Origin: Hysterangium stoloniferum
Taxonomy: Eukaryota; Basidiomycota; Agaricomycetes; Hysterangiales; Hysterangiaceae
Direction: 5' to 3'
Assembly (NCBI GenBank): GCA_015178975.1
Contig: WHVD01000177.1
Coordinates: forward strand, 1 to 64,000
Length of the DNA: 64,000 nt
Both the position numbers and the translations under genes were made by a program. Below the pieces are notes generated by a model, which had not been told where the DNA came from, did no database searches, and saw nothing but the letters and a program-made list of their open reading frames with translations. This document shows positions 32,129 through 45,900 of the stretch, piece after piece (within the stretch, counting starts at the first letter, position 1; each line of letters begins with the position of its first letter).

Positions 32129-33075
32129 TGTGAAGAGTCGATAGATTCTGACCGTTCGATATACGAAGAATAGTGTTTATTCAACTACTATTAGCAGGTA
32201 TTGACCGTACAGTACAATACCATAGATTACTAGACAAGCTGTACTAGTAAGAAGACACGCTACGCGTCACAAGAGCAACTGTACAGTTGCTCTTGACGGC
32301 TAGAATGAAAGAATGAAAGAGTTGACCTTCACGGTACAACTTGTAGCTAGATGTAAAATAGATCATCAACGTGAAGCTGAATATCTAGAGTAAAGAAATA
32401 ATAGCGCGAGTCGACTATAATGTCAACTAGCGCAAAGACCTTAGATTGGAACTCGACCTTCGCGGTTCGAGTCCAAAGTACGTTAGTATGCAAGAGAATA
32501 CTACCTTTAAAGGTAGTTGAGACGTTACCCTTGACACCTCTCGCTATTCAATGTCTGGGTCGTTTACGAGGTGGTGTCCTGGGTAAAAGTTGTCTATCCT
32601 TTTGGCGCCGAGAGCGCCCATACGTATACACAAAGCTTCGAACTACAAAATAAAGGTGTGCTCGAAATATAGAAAGAATATAAAGAAAGAAAATAAAAGA
32701 TAAATAATAAAGTACTATAATCCAACTATTATTCCTTAGTCCAATTATGCATATATGCATACCCTTTACAGTGCCCCCCAGTTCAAAGGGATGTGCTATA
32801 CTAGGTGTCGAAGAGCATCTGGGATGCCGCCCCAAGCTTCCTGTGAGGATCCCCCAAGGTCCAAAATGATGTTTCCCCATCGTTCCCTTTTTACTCTGAA
32901 GGATTCAGCTATTCTCGCCCGAGCCAAATCACTAGAATTCCTGTACAAGGAGTCGGCCCATCGTCTGTAGGCTTTCTCTCTGCAATGAATGACTGCGCGG
33001 ACACTAACCGGTGGAGCGGAAATCCACGCGAGAAGAGGAGCATTGGGGAGGGGAAACGAAGACGCGGGCAGCGGG
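32129..33075 (-). mobile_element. 3' end of a minus-strand B-type element (LTR plus internal end)
   Basis: 32129-32770 is a complete family-B LTR in reverse (TGTGAAGAGTCG ... ACCCTTTACA). 32771-33075 is the reverse complement of the accessory-ORF end and polypurine tract (GTGCCCCCCAGTTC at 32771), matching 50000-50310. It is cut on the right by another LTR. Confidence 0.92.
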
Positions 33076-33584
33076 TGTAAAGGGTATGCATATATGCATA
33101 ATTGGACTAAGGAATAATAGTTGGATTATAGTACTTTATTATTTATCTTTTATTTTCTTTCTTTATATTCTTTCTATATTTCGAGCACACCTTTATTTTG
33201 TAGTTTGAAGCTTTGTGTATACATATGGGCGCTCTTGGCACCAAAAGGATAGACAACTTTTACCCAGCAGACACCACCTCGTAAACGACCCAGACGTCGA
33301 ATAGCAAGAGGTGTCAAGGGTAACGTCTCAACTACCTTTAAAGGTAGTATTCTCTTGCATACTAACGTACTTTGGACTTGAACCGCGAAGGTCGAGTTCC
33401 AATCTAAGGTCTTTGTGCTAGTCTACATTATAGTCGACTCGCGCTATTATTTCTTTACTCTAGATATTCAGCTTCGCATTGATTATCTATTTTACATCTA
33501 GCTACAAGTTGTACCGTGAAGGTCAACTCTTTCATTCTTTCATTCTAGCCGTCAAGAGCAACTGTACAGTTGCTCTTGTGATGC
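33076..33584 (+). repeat. Partial LTR, family B
   Basis: TGTAAAGGGTATGC ... GCTCTTGTGATGC. Its U5 end is missing where a second LTR of the same family starts at 33585. With 32129-32770 it forms a ~510-bp inverted repeat. Confidence 0.92.
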
Positions 33585-34228
33585 TGTAAAGGGTATGCAT
33601 ATATGCATACCTGGACTAAGGAATAATAGCTGGATTATAGTACTTTATTATTTACCTTTTATTTCTTTCTTTATATTCTTTCTATATTTCGAGCACACCT
33701 TGATTTTGTAGTTCAAAGCTTTGTGTATACGAATGGGCACTCTCGGCGCCAAAAGAGACAGACAACTTTTACCCAGCAGACACCACCTCGTAAACGACCC
33801 AGACGTCGAATAGCGAGAGGTGTCAAGGGTAACGTTTCAACTACCTTTAAAGGTAGTATTCTCTTGCATACTAACGTACTTTGAACTCGGACCGTGAAGG
33901 TCAAGTTCCAATCTAAGGTCTTTGCGCTAGTCGACATTATAGTCGACTCGTGCTATTATTTCTTTACTCTAGATATTCAGCTTCGCGTTGATTATCTATT
34001 TTACATCTAGCTACGAGTTGTACCGTGAAGGTCAACTCTTTCATTCTTTCATTCTAGCCATCAAGAGCAACTGTACAGTTGCTCTTGTGATGCATAGCAT
34101 GTCTTCTTACTAGCACAGCTTGTCTAGTAATCTACGGTATTGTACTGTACGGTCAATATCTGCTAATAGTAGTTGAATAGACACTATTCTTTGTATATCG
34201 AACGGTCAGAATCTATCGACTCTTCACA
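33585..34228 (+). repeat. 5' LTR of element II, family B
   Basis: TGTAAAGGGTATGC ... TCGACTCTTCACA, 644 bp, complete, followed by primer site and gag. Confidence 0.95.
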
Positions 34229-34248
34229 GTGGTGATCCGAGCCGGACC
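34229..34248 (+). promoter_or_regulatory. Primer-binding site, element II
   Basis: G then TGGTGATCCGAGCCGG starts 1 nt after the LTR. The TGG start fits pairing with the CCA end of a tRNA; the tRNA identity is not assigned. The same site is at 39871 (element III) and, with changes, 22982 and 30653. Confidence 0.75.
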
Positions 34249-34304
34249 GTTCTTTTCCTACGGGGAAAAACTTATTATTTGACTACTAAGACCTGAACAC
34301 GCGA

Positions 34305-37300
34305 ATGACTACAGGCAAGAATCAAACATCTAGGCCTTCATCAACGCCGGGTAGCTCCATGCCTCGTCAAAAATCTTTTAACCTAGAACCACCCCGTAAC
34401 GTCACCCTGAGGAAGTCTTCGTCGACTTTTCAAGGATCAGCTCCTCCGGAGGATTCCCCCGGAGTAGTAGCTGGATCGTCTACGAACATTCCCCAGCTTC
34501 CTCCAGGATCACCTCCTCCAGAGGATTCCCCCGGAGTAGTAGCTGGATCGTCAATGAACATTCCCCCCGATCCACCTGAGGAACGCTCATTACTCGAGTA
34601 GTTGGACACCCCTGGAGTTAACGTTGAGCCTAATCGAGCACCCACGCCTGTTCTCAGATTCCCTCCGAGACAGGTCATCCTTAAGCAGTTCCTCGGAGGT
34701 CATATGGTTTACGCCCAGCCCATCGACTACAAATGGGATATGTACTACACCAATCGAATCCCCGAGGATCAGGTTACCCCCTTCGTGGAGGAGTACAGTA
34801 TGGATTACCCTATTCTACTGGAGACTGTAGCAGTCTGGTTAGGGCGTTATCAAGTGATTTTATCGGCACGGGATTTATTCACGCGACCAGGGAACCTTGA
34901 GGATTTGACCCAATCAATTCCTGAATGGTCGAACGAGGTGACGACCACTATGGAAGGAGGAAGAAGAATTCTCAAGCGGGAGGTGTTTTCTCTGTTCCTT
35001 GAAGCACTTCGTACGCATGATGATGTGTTGCAGATCCTGCATGTCCTGCTTAGTGGAGATCATGTTGTGCCTAAGGTTGACTACCAGTACATGTACATCC
35101 GTATGTTGGAGGAGTCTCTCAATGGAGTCATGCCAAATCTATCGCTGGCATACCTCACTTTAAGAGGTCGGTTGAAGCGAAACCAAAGAAGACTTGATAA
35201 GATGGTTTTAGAGGTACTCCTCCCCTATAACGACTCGATCCAGGTCCCTAATTCGCCTCTCTCCATGACCAATTCATTCGTTCGCAACTTAAATGGGTCC
35301 CCTGATACTCGTTTTCTGCATTCTCTCAACCGTCCCGTAATATTGGAGGATTTTCCACTGGACTTGAGGATGCAAGTGATAGAACGCCTTCAGGAGAAGA
35401 GGATTGAGGTCTGCGCTCCCTTCCATCAACCCCAGCCGTGTCGACTTCTGAACGCGACGGAGATCGAGAGACAAATCGCGATGGAACTGGGCCTAACGTC
35501 TCTCCAGGGAGATCACCGCTCTCGCGTCGCATTTGAGGGAGACTCCAACAGCCCTAACTTCAGGAGTGAAGTGACCACTCTCAGAAACCGATCAGTCACC
35601 AACAAGGGTCAACCGTCCTTCTCCACGGCATTCACTGAGGGCATAGCTGGCCCAGTTGCTGGTCGAGGATCGCTTAATCCAGACGGTCCCCGCCATTCTC
35701 TACCGATCGCTTCAAACCCTTTCTTGCCATCATGAGGACCCCCTAGCGATTCATCCGGGAGTTTGAATACTTCAGACCGGGGAGGGAACTCAGGATGTGG
35801 GGAACGCCACAATGGAGTGCCTAATACCCCTTTTCGAACTCCGATGCGGTCTTGAGCTAGCGCGCTTATTGACGACTTACCTAAGGACAAGAAGGTCACT
35901 CTTAACACCAACGACCTTAAGATCAAATGGTCGGATCTCCCTGAATACGATGGAGCTCAATCCGAAGCCCTGGACTATATCATGGATATCATGAGTCTCG
36001 TGGAGATATCAGACTCTATGAGTGCAATCTTAGGAGTTGCTCTGCCAAGATGACTCAAGGGGCACGCTAAGGTCTGGTGGAGCACCTTAGACCGTGAGCA
36101 TCGTACTGAATTCAGTCAATCTCATGGGTCGTTTCTTTGGGGTATCGTCGAAGGATTGCTCGGAACTCGTTGGCGTGAATCCTTAGCCTTAGAATGGGAA
36201 GCTATGAAATTTCGACAGGCTGGTCACGATCGTGAGACACCCGTCCACTATATCCAATGGAGAGTTAAACTTTATCGTTTCCTGTACAGGTTCCACCAGG
36301 ACAGAGGGGATGAGACATGCAGACTCATTCTCACACTGCCTACGGAATGGCTCTACCTTCTTCAAGGACAACCCATCGATGATATCATGAGTTTACAGAC
36401 TTATGCTAATAACCTGCAAGAAGCTCTGATTAATGCTTGGGTCCAAACACACCGGGAACGTTACAGGTTCCAGAAACCGCGTGTAATGTTATCGGAGGGT
36501 CAAGAATTGGATTTTAGAGTCACTGGCGACTCCTCTTCACCTAACCATATTCTCGTTAGTGAGACTAACGAGAGAGGCTCGACGAGAAGGACTGTTCCAG
36601 ACGTTGCTGATCCAAAACAGGGAAAGCGTCACGGAAAAATGTTCTTCAAGAGGAGTAACAAGAGGAGTTCGGTCACACCCACCAAGGAATGTTGGATATG
36701 CGGAAGTCCGGAGCATTTTAAGATAGACTGCCCTCAAGCTGGCAAAATGTCTCATTATGTCTCTATCAACAAATGCTCCGCACAGGATATGTCGGAGGAA
36801 GCTGAGGAGCAAAGGTTATATGAAGCGGTTCATGGACTATCTATACAAGGACAAGTAAATAACTCTGATGACGAATTGACTTTTGTTTCCATTTATTCGC
36901 CCCATGTCGAAGACAAATTAGTGAGGGAGGAAAATCGAATAACTGGTGAAGCTCTTCTGTCTGAAGCTTATGTATCCATACTCGCCGCAGATTTCTTCGA
37001 AAAAGGAGACCGGCTGAGTGCTCATCGGCAGGACCTTGAAGGCCTGACCGAGGACTACTGTCAGACTGGAGATTCTCACGAACAAATCAGTTCGAATTCG
37101 CTCTGTTCGCCTGGAGCTGATGTTGACACGTTCCCGTTTGATCCCGGGAACCCCCCCGATTTACTACCGTACGAGAACTCGGATTCAGAGGACAGCGACG
37201 ATGACCCAGTATTGGATTCCCCTTCGAAGCATGTTCCTTGCCGAAGTGAATGCAGGAACGTAATATTGTCCCTGCGCAAGGAAAGTAAGAGGCCTCGAAT

Positions 37301-39222
37301 CCAATACCCTCGTCCCAGTCGTCTGATGAAGGAGGATACTACGATCCTTTATCGAAAACGGGATCCTCCAAGTGGTTACTCTAGCATAGGAGTTGCAGCG
37401 CTCCATGTTTTCGGTCATGTAGGAACTCCCGATTCACCCGAACACGTTAAAATTCAAATGGACACGGGAGCGGATCTTTCCCTTATATCGGAGGAATTCT
37501 ACAAGGAGCTGCAGGGCATATATAAGTTGAAACAAGGACTCAAGTTACGTCTAATCCAGCTCACGGGTAACGCTAAGGTTATCGGATATGTTAATATTCC
37601 CATTTACCTGGAGGACGACAGTGGAACGTTACTGAAGTTCACAGCAGAAACTTATGTCGTTAGAGGAATGACGGTGCCAATTCCTTTAGGAGAAGACTTC
37701 CATATTAATTATGAAATTGGTACTCTAAGAGATCAGCCGTTGGGATCTAGACTTATTCTCCCGGGACGACAGGGTTTTATTCCAGCCAGTTCTTCTAAGG
37801 AACCTCAACCTTTGACCTTCACCGTCAATAAGGCCCCTTTCGGGAAGCATGAGAAGGAGTCATCCAAACTCACCTCTCTCCCCGATAAAGGTGTGCGTAC
37901 TGAAAGAGTCACGCGAGCCTTGGAGGATTGCACTATCGATCCAGAGTCAGCCAGACTAGTGCCTATTTTTGTTGAAGATCTAGAGGGCGAGGAATGGATT
38001 GTTGAAGGAATTGTACTGCAAAACGAGGATGGTTCGATATTAGCCACACCAATCATGGCAATTTCAAGGAATAGTGCGGCAGTACCTTTAGCCAATCCAT
38101 CGCTAACCCCTAAGACTATCCGACGAGGGGAGACAATAGGGATAATTCATGACCCCACTCGTTGGGCTCACAAGCCCAGGTCACTCGAGGAGAAAGGTTT
38201 AATGGTAGCAGGCACGACCAAGATCGCACACCTTATCGAAAGTCTCTCTCAACTTGAGGAGGACCGTCAAGTCGCCTCAGAAAGGCCTAAACCACCTGTT
38301 GAACAAGAGATTGCAGACAATTTCGAACTGCCTGGTCCTAAGACGGCTGCAGTGGCTGATAATGAGAAATTTGCCTCAGAGGATCTTCACAAGTTAGTCA
38401 ATTTGGGACCGGATATACATACCAACGGAGGTCCTGCCACGTCTCAGATCAGTTTTGACTGAGAACGTTAAGGCTTTCGGAGTCGACAGACGGTTAGGGC
38501 AAGTGGAATGTAGAGTCCCTGTCCCCTTGAAAGAGGGAGCCCAGCTCATATCCATGCCTATGTTCCCTTCGTCCCCTGCCAATAGGAGAGTTATAGACCA
38601 GCAAATGGATACCTGGTTCGAACAGGGTGTCATTGAGCCATCTAAAAGCCCCTGGGGAGCACCAGCCTTTGTAGTATATCGCAATGGTAAACCGCGGGTG
38701 GTCATCGACTATCGGAAACTTAATCATCTCACTGTTCCAGACGAATTCCCTTTACCACATCAATCGGAGATTATGCAGGCGCTGTCAGGGTCAAATGTTC
38801 TTTCTTCTTTCGATGTGCTAGCCGGGTTTACTCAATTAGAAATGTTGGAGGACGATAAGCCCAAAACAGCCTTTAGATCCCATAGAGGGCTGTGGCAATT
38901 TAAAAGGATGCCATTTGGGCTCAGAAACGGCCCCTCCACATTTCAGCGCGTCATGCAAACAGTTTTAGCACCCTACTTGTGGATTTTTTGTTTAGTCTAC
39001 ATCGATGACATAGTCATATTCTCTAAGAACTGGGATGATCATTTGCTTCACCTGAATCAGGTGCTTGGTGCTATCGCTTCGGCCGGTATCACTCTCTCTC
39101 CCAAGAAATGTTTTATCGGATATAATTCGATATTGTTATTGGGTCATAAGGTATCTAGGCTGGGTTTTTCAACCCACCAAGAAAAAGTTCGCGCTATATT
39201 GGAATTGGCCCCACCCACTAAG
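34305..39222 (+). pseudogene. Gypsy element II gag-protease-RT (3'-truncated)
   Basis: Gag starts MTTGKNQTSRPSS with a duplicated PPEDSPGVVAGSS motif, then the capsid-like region (WLGRYQVILSARDL). In-frame stops at 34600 (TAG), 35733, 35853 and 36050 (TGA) are mostly CAG, CAA or CGA in element III. From 36156 the frame is open for 768 codons: capsid C-part, CCHC knuckle CWICGSPEHFKIDC, acidic linker, and protease MDTGADLSLIS. A 4-bp duplication (ATAC, about 38416) shifts the frame before RT, which is otherwise clean (GAPAFVVYRNGKPRVVIDYR, YIDD at 38998-39009). Gag, protease and RT share one ancestral frame. RT is cut at 39222 by a reverse LTR. Confidence 0.93.
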
Positions 39223-39870
39223 TGTGAAGAGTCGATAGATTCTGACCGTTCGATATACGAAGAATAGTGTCTATTCAACTACTATTAGCAGATATTGACC
39301 GTACAGTACAATACTGTAGATTACTAGACAAGCTGTACTAGTAAGAAGACACGCTATGCGTCACAAGAGCAGCTGTACAGTTGCTCTTGATGGCTAGAAT
39401 GAAAGAATAAAAGAGTTGACCTTCACGGTACAACTCGCAGCTAGATGTAAAGTAGATAATCAACGCGCGAAGTTGAATATCTAGAGTAAAGAAATAATAG
39501 CGCGAGTCGACTATAATGTCGACTAGCGCAAAGACCTTAGATTGGAACTCGACCTTCGCGGTTCGAGTCCGAAGTACGTTAGTATGCAAGAGAATACTAC
39601 CTTTTAAAGGTAGTTGAAACGTTACCCTTGACACCTCTCGCTATTCGACGTCTGGGTCGTTTACGAGGTGGTGTCTGCTGGGTAAAAGTTGTCTGTCTCT
39701 TTTGGCGCCAAGAGCGTTCATACGTATACACGAAGCTTTGAACTACAAAATCAAGGTGTGCTCGAAATATAGAAAGAATATAAAGAAAGAAAATAAAAGG
39801 TAAATAATAAAGTACTATAATCCAGTTATTATTCCTTAGTCCAGGTATGCATATATGCATACCCTTTACA
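39223..39870 (-). repeat. LTR, family B, reverse, at the element II / III junction
   Basis: TGTGAAGAGTCG ... GCATACCCTTTACA, 648 bp. The left flank is element II RT (..CCCACTAAG). The right flank is exactly the first base of the element III primer site (GTGGTGATCC). No target duplication. It stands where a forward 5' LTR would be expected. Confidence 0.93.
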
Positions 39871-39890
39871 GTGGTGATCCGAGCCGGACC
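39871..39890 (+). promoter_or_regulatory. Primer-binding site, element III
   Basis: G then TGGTGATCCGAGCCGG, identical to element II, but preceded by an inverted rather than direct LTR. Confidence 0.7.
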
Positions 39891-39946
39891 GTTCTTTTCC
39901 TACGAGGAAAAACTTATTATTTGACTACTAAGACCTGAACACGTGA

Positions 39947-42900
39947 ATGACTACAGGCAAGAATCAAACACCTAGGCCTTCATCAACGCCGAGTAGCTCC
40001 ATGCCTCGTCAAAAATCTTCTAACCTAGAACCACCCTGTAACGTCACCCTGAGGAAGTCTTCGTCGACTTTTCAAGGATCAGCTTCTCCGGAGGATTCCC
40101 CCGGAGTAGTAGCTGGATCATCTACGAACATTCCCCAGCTTCCTCAAGGATCAGCTCCTCCAGAGGATTCCCCCGGAGTAGTAGCTGGATCGTCAACGAA
40201 CATCCCCCCCGATCCACCTGAGGAACGCTCATCACTCAAGCAGTTGGACACCCCTGGAGCTAACGTTGAGCCTAATTGAGCACCCACGCCTGTTCTCAGA
40301 TTCCCTCCGAGACAGGTCATCCTTAAGCAGTTCCTCGGAGGTCATATGGTTTACGCCCAGCCCATCGACTACAAATGGGATATGTACTACACCAATCGAA
40401 TCCCCGAGGATCAGGTTACCCCCTTCGTGGAGGAGTACAGTACGGATTACCCTATTTTACCGGAGACTGTAGCAGTCTGGTTAGGGCGTTATCAAGCGAT
40501 TTTATCGGCGTGGGATTTATTCACGCGACCAGGGAACCTTGAGGATTTGACCCAATCAATTCCTGAATGGTCGAACGAGGTGACGACCACTATGGAAGGA
40601 GGAAGAAGAATTCTCAAGCGGGAGGTGTTTTCTCTGTTCCTTGAAGCACTTCGTACGCATGATGATGTGTTGCAGATCCTGCATGTCCTGCTTAGTGGAG
40701 ATCATGTTGTGCCTAAGGTTGACTACCAGTACATGTACATCCGTATGTTGGAGGAGTCTCTCAATGGAGTCATGCCAAATCTATCGCTGGCATACCTCAC
40801 TTTAAGAGGTCGGTTGAAGCGAAACCAAAGAAGACTTGATAAGATGGTTTTAGAGGTACTCCTCCCCTATAACGACTCGATCCAGGTCCCTGCTTCGCCT
40901 ATCTCCATGACCAATTCGTTCGTTCACAACTTAAACGGGTCCCCTGATACTCGTTTTCTGCATTCTCTCAACCGTCCCGTAATATTGGAGGATTTTCCAC
41001 TGGACTTGAGGACGCAGGTGATAGAACGCCTTCAGGAGAAGAGGATTGAGGTCTGCGCTCCCTTCCATCAACCCCAGCCGTGTCGACTTCTGAACGCGAT
41101 GGAGATCGAGAGACAAATCGCGATGGAACCGGGCCTAACGTCTCTCCAGGGAGATCACCGCTCTCGCGTCGCTTTTGAGAGAGTCTCCAACAGCCCTAAC
41201 TTCAGGAATGAAGTGACCACTCTCAGAAATTGATCAGTTGCCAACAAGGGTCGACCATCCTTCTCCACGGCATTCACTGAGGGCATAGCTGGCCCAGTTG
41301 CTGGTCGAGGATCGCTTAATTCAGACGGTCCCTGCCATTCTCTACCGATCGCTTCAAACCCTTTCTTGCCATCAGGAGGACCCCCTAGCAATTCATCCGG
41401 GAGTTTGAATACTTCAGACCGGGGAGGGAACTCAGGACGTGGGGAGCGCCACAATGGAGTGCCTAATACCCCTTTTCGAACTCCGATGCGGTCTCAAGCT
41501 AGCGCGCTTATTGATGACTTACCTAAGGACAAGAAGGTCACTCTTAACACCAACGACCTTAAGATCAAATGGTCTGATCTCCCTGAATACGATGGAGCTC
41601 AATCCGAGGCCCTGGACTATATCATGGACATCATGAGTCTCGTGGAGATATCAGACTCTATGAGTGCAATCTTAGGAGTTGCTCTGCCAAGACGACTCAA
41701 GGGGCACGCTAAGGTCTGGTGGAGCACCTTAGACCGTGAGCATCATACTGAATTCAGTCAATCTCATGGGTCGTTTCTTTGGGGTATCGTCGAAGGATTG
41801 CTTGGAACTCGTTGGCGTGAATCCTTAGCCTTAGAATGGGAAGCTATGAAATTTCGACAGGCTGGTCACGATCGTGAGACACCCGTCCACTATATCCAAT
41901 GGAGAGTTAAACTTTATCGTTTCCTGTACGGGTTCCACCAGGACAGAGGGGATGAGACATGCAGACTCATTCTCACGCTGCCTACGAAATGGCTCTACCT
42001 TCTTCAAGGACAACCCATCGATGATATCATGAGTTTACAGACTTATGCTAATAACCTGCAAGAAGCTCTGATTAATGCTTGGGTCCAAACACACCGGGAA
42101 CATTACAGGTTCCAGAAACCGCGCGTAATGTTATCGGAGGGTCAAGAATTGGATTTTAGAGTCACCGGCGACTCCTCTTCACCTAACCATATTCTCATTA
42201 GTGAGACTAACGAGAGAGGCTCGACGAGAAGGACCGTTCCGGACGTCGCTGATCCAAAACAGGGAAAGCGTCACGGAAAAATGTTCTTCGAGAGGAGTAA
42301 CAAGAGGAGCTCGGTCAAACCCACCAAGGAATGTTGGATATGCGGAAGCCTGGAGCATTTTAAAATAGATTGCCCCCACGCGGGCAAGATGTCTCATTAT
42401 GTCTCTATCAATAAATGCTCTGCACAGGATATGTCGGAGGAAACTGAGGAGCAAAGGTTATATGAGGCAGTTCATGGACTATCTATACAAGGACAAGTAA
42501 ATAGCTCTGATGACGAATTGACCATTGTTCCCATTTATACACCCCAAGTCAGAGACGACTCAGTAAGAGAAGGAGATCGAATGACCGGCGAAACTCTTTC
42601 ATCTGAGGTCTACGTATCCATACTCGCTGCAGATTTTTTCGAAAAGGGAGATCGGTTGAGCGCACACTGGCAGGACCTTGAAGGCCTGACCGAGAACCAC
42701 TGTCAGATTCAGAATTATGATGAGCAAATCAACTCGGCCTCGCTCTGTTTACCTGGAGCTGACATTGACACATTCCCGTTTGATCCTGGAAACCCCCCCG
42801 ACTTACTACTGTATGATGACTCAGATTCGGAGGACGGTGATAGCGATCCAGCTGTGGATTCCTCCTCAAAACATATTCCTTGTCGAAGCGAACGCAGGAA

Positions 42901-45900
42901 TGTAAGCCTGTCCCTGCGCAAGGAAAGTAGGAGGCCTAGAATCCAATACCCTCATCCCAGTAGATTGATGAAGGAGGATATTACAATCCTTTATTGAAAA
43001 CGGGATCCCCCCAGTGGCTACTCTAGCATAGGAGTTGCAGCACTCCATGTTTTCGGTCATGTAGGAACTCCCGATTCACCTGAACGCGTTAAAGTTAGAA
43101 TGGACACGGGAGCAGATCTTTCCCTTATATCGGAGGAATTCTACAAGGGGCTGCAGGGCCAGTATAAGTTGAAACAGGGACTCAAGTTACGTCTAATCCA
43201 GCTCACGGGTAATGCCAAGGTCATAGGATACATTAATATTCCTATTTACCTGGAGGACGACAGTGGCATTTTACTGAAATTCGTGGTGGAAACTTATGTT
43301 GTCAGAGGAATGACGGTACCAATTCTTTTAGGAGAAGATTTCCATGTTAACTATGAAATTGGTACCCTAAGAGATCAGCCATTGGGATCTAGGCTTATTC
43401 TCCCGGGACGACAGGGTTTTATTCCAGCCAGTTCTGATAAGGAACCTCAACATTTGACCTTCACCGTCAACAAGGCCCCTTTCGGAAAGCCTCCGAAGGA
43501 GCGATCCAAACTCACCTCTCTCCCCGATAAGGGTGTGCATACTGAAAGAGTCGCACGAGTCTTGGAAGACTGCACCATTGAGCCGGAGTCAGCCAGATTA
43601 GTGCCTATTTTCGTTGAGGACCTGATAGGCGAGGAGTGGATTGTTGAAGGAATTGTATTACAAAATGAGGACGGCTCCATATTAGCCACCCCAATCACGG
43701 CAATTTCAAGGAATAGCGCATCAGTACCTTTGGCCAACCCATCGTTAACCCCTAAGATTATCCGACGAGGGGAGACAATCGGGATAATTCACGACCCCGC
43801 TCATTGGGCTCATAAGCCCAAGTCACTTAAGGAGAAGGATTTAATGGTAGCCGGCGCGACCAAGATTGCACACCTTATTGAAAGTCTCTCTCAACTTGAG
43901 GAGGACCGTCAATCTGCTTCAGAAAGGCCTAAGCCACCTGTCGAACCAGAGATTACGGACGATTTTGAACTGCCCGGTCCCAAAACGGCCGCGGTGGCTG
44001 ATAATGAGAAATTGGCCTCAGAAGATCTCCACAAGCTGGTTAACCTGGGACCAGATATACCAACGGAGATTCTGCCACGTCTCAGATCAGTTTTGACTGA
44101 GAACGTTAAGGCTTTCAGAGTCGATGGACATTTAGGGCAAGTGGAATGCAGAGTCCCTATCCCTTTGAAAGAGGGTGCCCAGCCCATTTCCATGCCTATG
44201 TTCCCCTCTTCCCCTGCCAATCAGGAGAGTTATAGACGAGCAAATGGATACCTGGTTTGAACAGGGTGTCATCGAGCCATCTAAAAGTCCATGGGGGGCA
44301 CCGGCTTTCGTAGTTTACCGCAATGGTAAACCACGAGTGGTTATCGATTACCGGAAACTCAATCATCTTACTGTTCCAGATGAATTTCCTTTACCACGTC
44401 AATTGGAGATCATGCAAGCGTTGTCGGGGTTCAAACGTCCTATCTTCTTTCGACGTCGTTAGCTGGATTTACTCAATTAGAAATGTTAGAGGATGATAAG
44501 CCCAAAACAGCCTTCAGATCTCACAGAGGGCTGTGGCAATTTAAAAGAATGCCATTTCGGGCTTAGAAACGGTCCCTCCACGTTTCAGCGCGTTATGCAA
44601 ACAGTTTTAGCATCCTATTTATGGATCTTTTGTTTGGTTTACATCGACGACATAGTAATATTCTCTAAAAATTGGGACGATCATCTGCTTCACCTAAATC
44701 AGGTGCTCGGCGCTATTGCTTCGGCCGGCATCACTCTCTCCCCCAAGAAATGTTTTATCGGATATAATTCGATCTTGTTGTTGGGTCATAAGGTATCCAG
44801 GTTGGGTTTCTCGACTCATCAAGAGAAAGTTTGCGCTATATTGGAACTGGCCCCACCTACTAAGGTTTCTGAACTGCAACGGTTCCTTGGGATGGTCCTT
44901 TATTTTTCGGCATACATACCATTCTATTCTTGGCTGGTGTCTCCTTTATTCTCACTCCTGAAGAAGGGAACACCCTGGGCGTGGACCGCTGAACATGTCA
45001 GAGCTTATGAGGATGTTAAAGCCGCGCTAGGATCAGCACCAGTGCTAGGACATCCAGTAAGTGGGATGCCCTATATCGGACGCTTCGGATTTTGCCTTGG
45101 GCTGTTGTCTCCAACAAGTCCAGAAAATGGCTTTAGGAGACTTAATAGACACTAAGATCCACGCCCAAGCCAAACTGGCTTTCGACCGTGCGCAGGACGT
45201 GCCATCCTTTGTTCATCAGTATAAAACCAAACAGCCCGAGATTGAGTGGTCAGACTCATGGGGATCCACTTTCGAGGAGACCGAGGTTACCGTTGAGCGA
45301 GTTATTGCATACTGGAGTCGCACGCTGAAAAATGCTGAACGTAACTATTCCGCTACTGAATGGGAAGCGTTAGCAGCAAAGGAAGGACTAGTTCATTTTC
45401 AACCCTTCATTGAAGGTGAACATGTTCTACTCATTACGGACCATGCAGCTCTGCAATGGGCTAGATCGTACGAGAACACTAATCATCGACTAGCCACATG
45501 GGGGGCGATATACGCTGCATTTCCAGGTCTCGAGATCTTACACCGAGCAGGAAGAGTTCACAGCAACGTGGACCCACTGTCCAGACTCCCTCGAGTACCA
45601 GCTTTTGTGAGCCCCATTAGAGATGATTTACAAGCTATCACCTCAACCTCTTTGGACAAGAGTATTGAGGAGAATCTATGGAAGGACGAACCTGCTAAGA
45701 AGGCGGTCTTCTCTACCATACACGACTCTATGGAACCTTTCGGAGCGACTCAAAAGGTCCGACAGTCAGAATGGGATTCCCATAACGCAGTAAGAAACGA
45801 TCAGGAAGATGAGTCGAACTTCGCATTGCATCATCCTCAGTTGCTAATCAGTATCGAGGAGGGATACATAAATAAATTTCTAGAGGGATATGCGAAAGAT

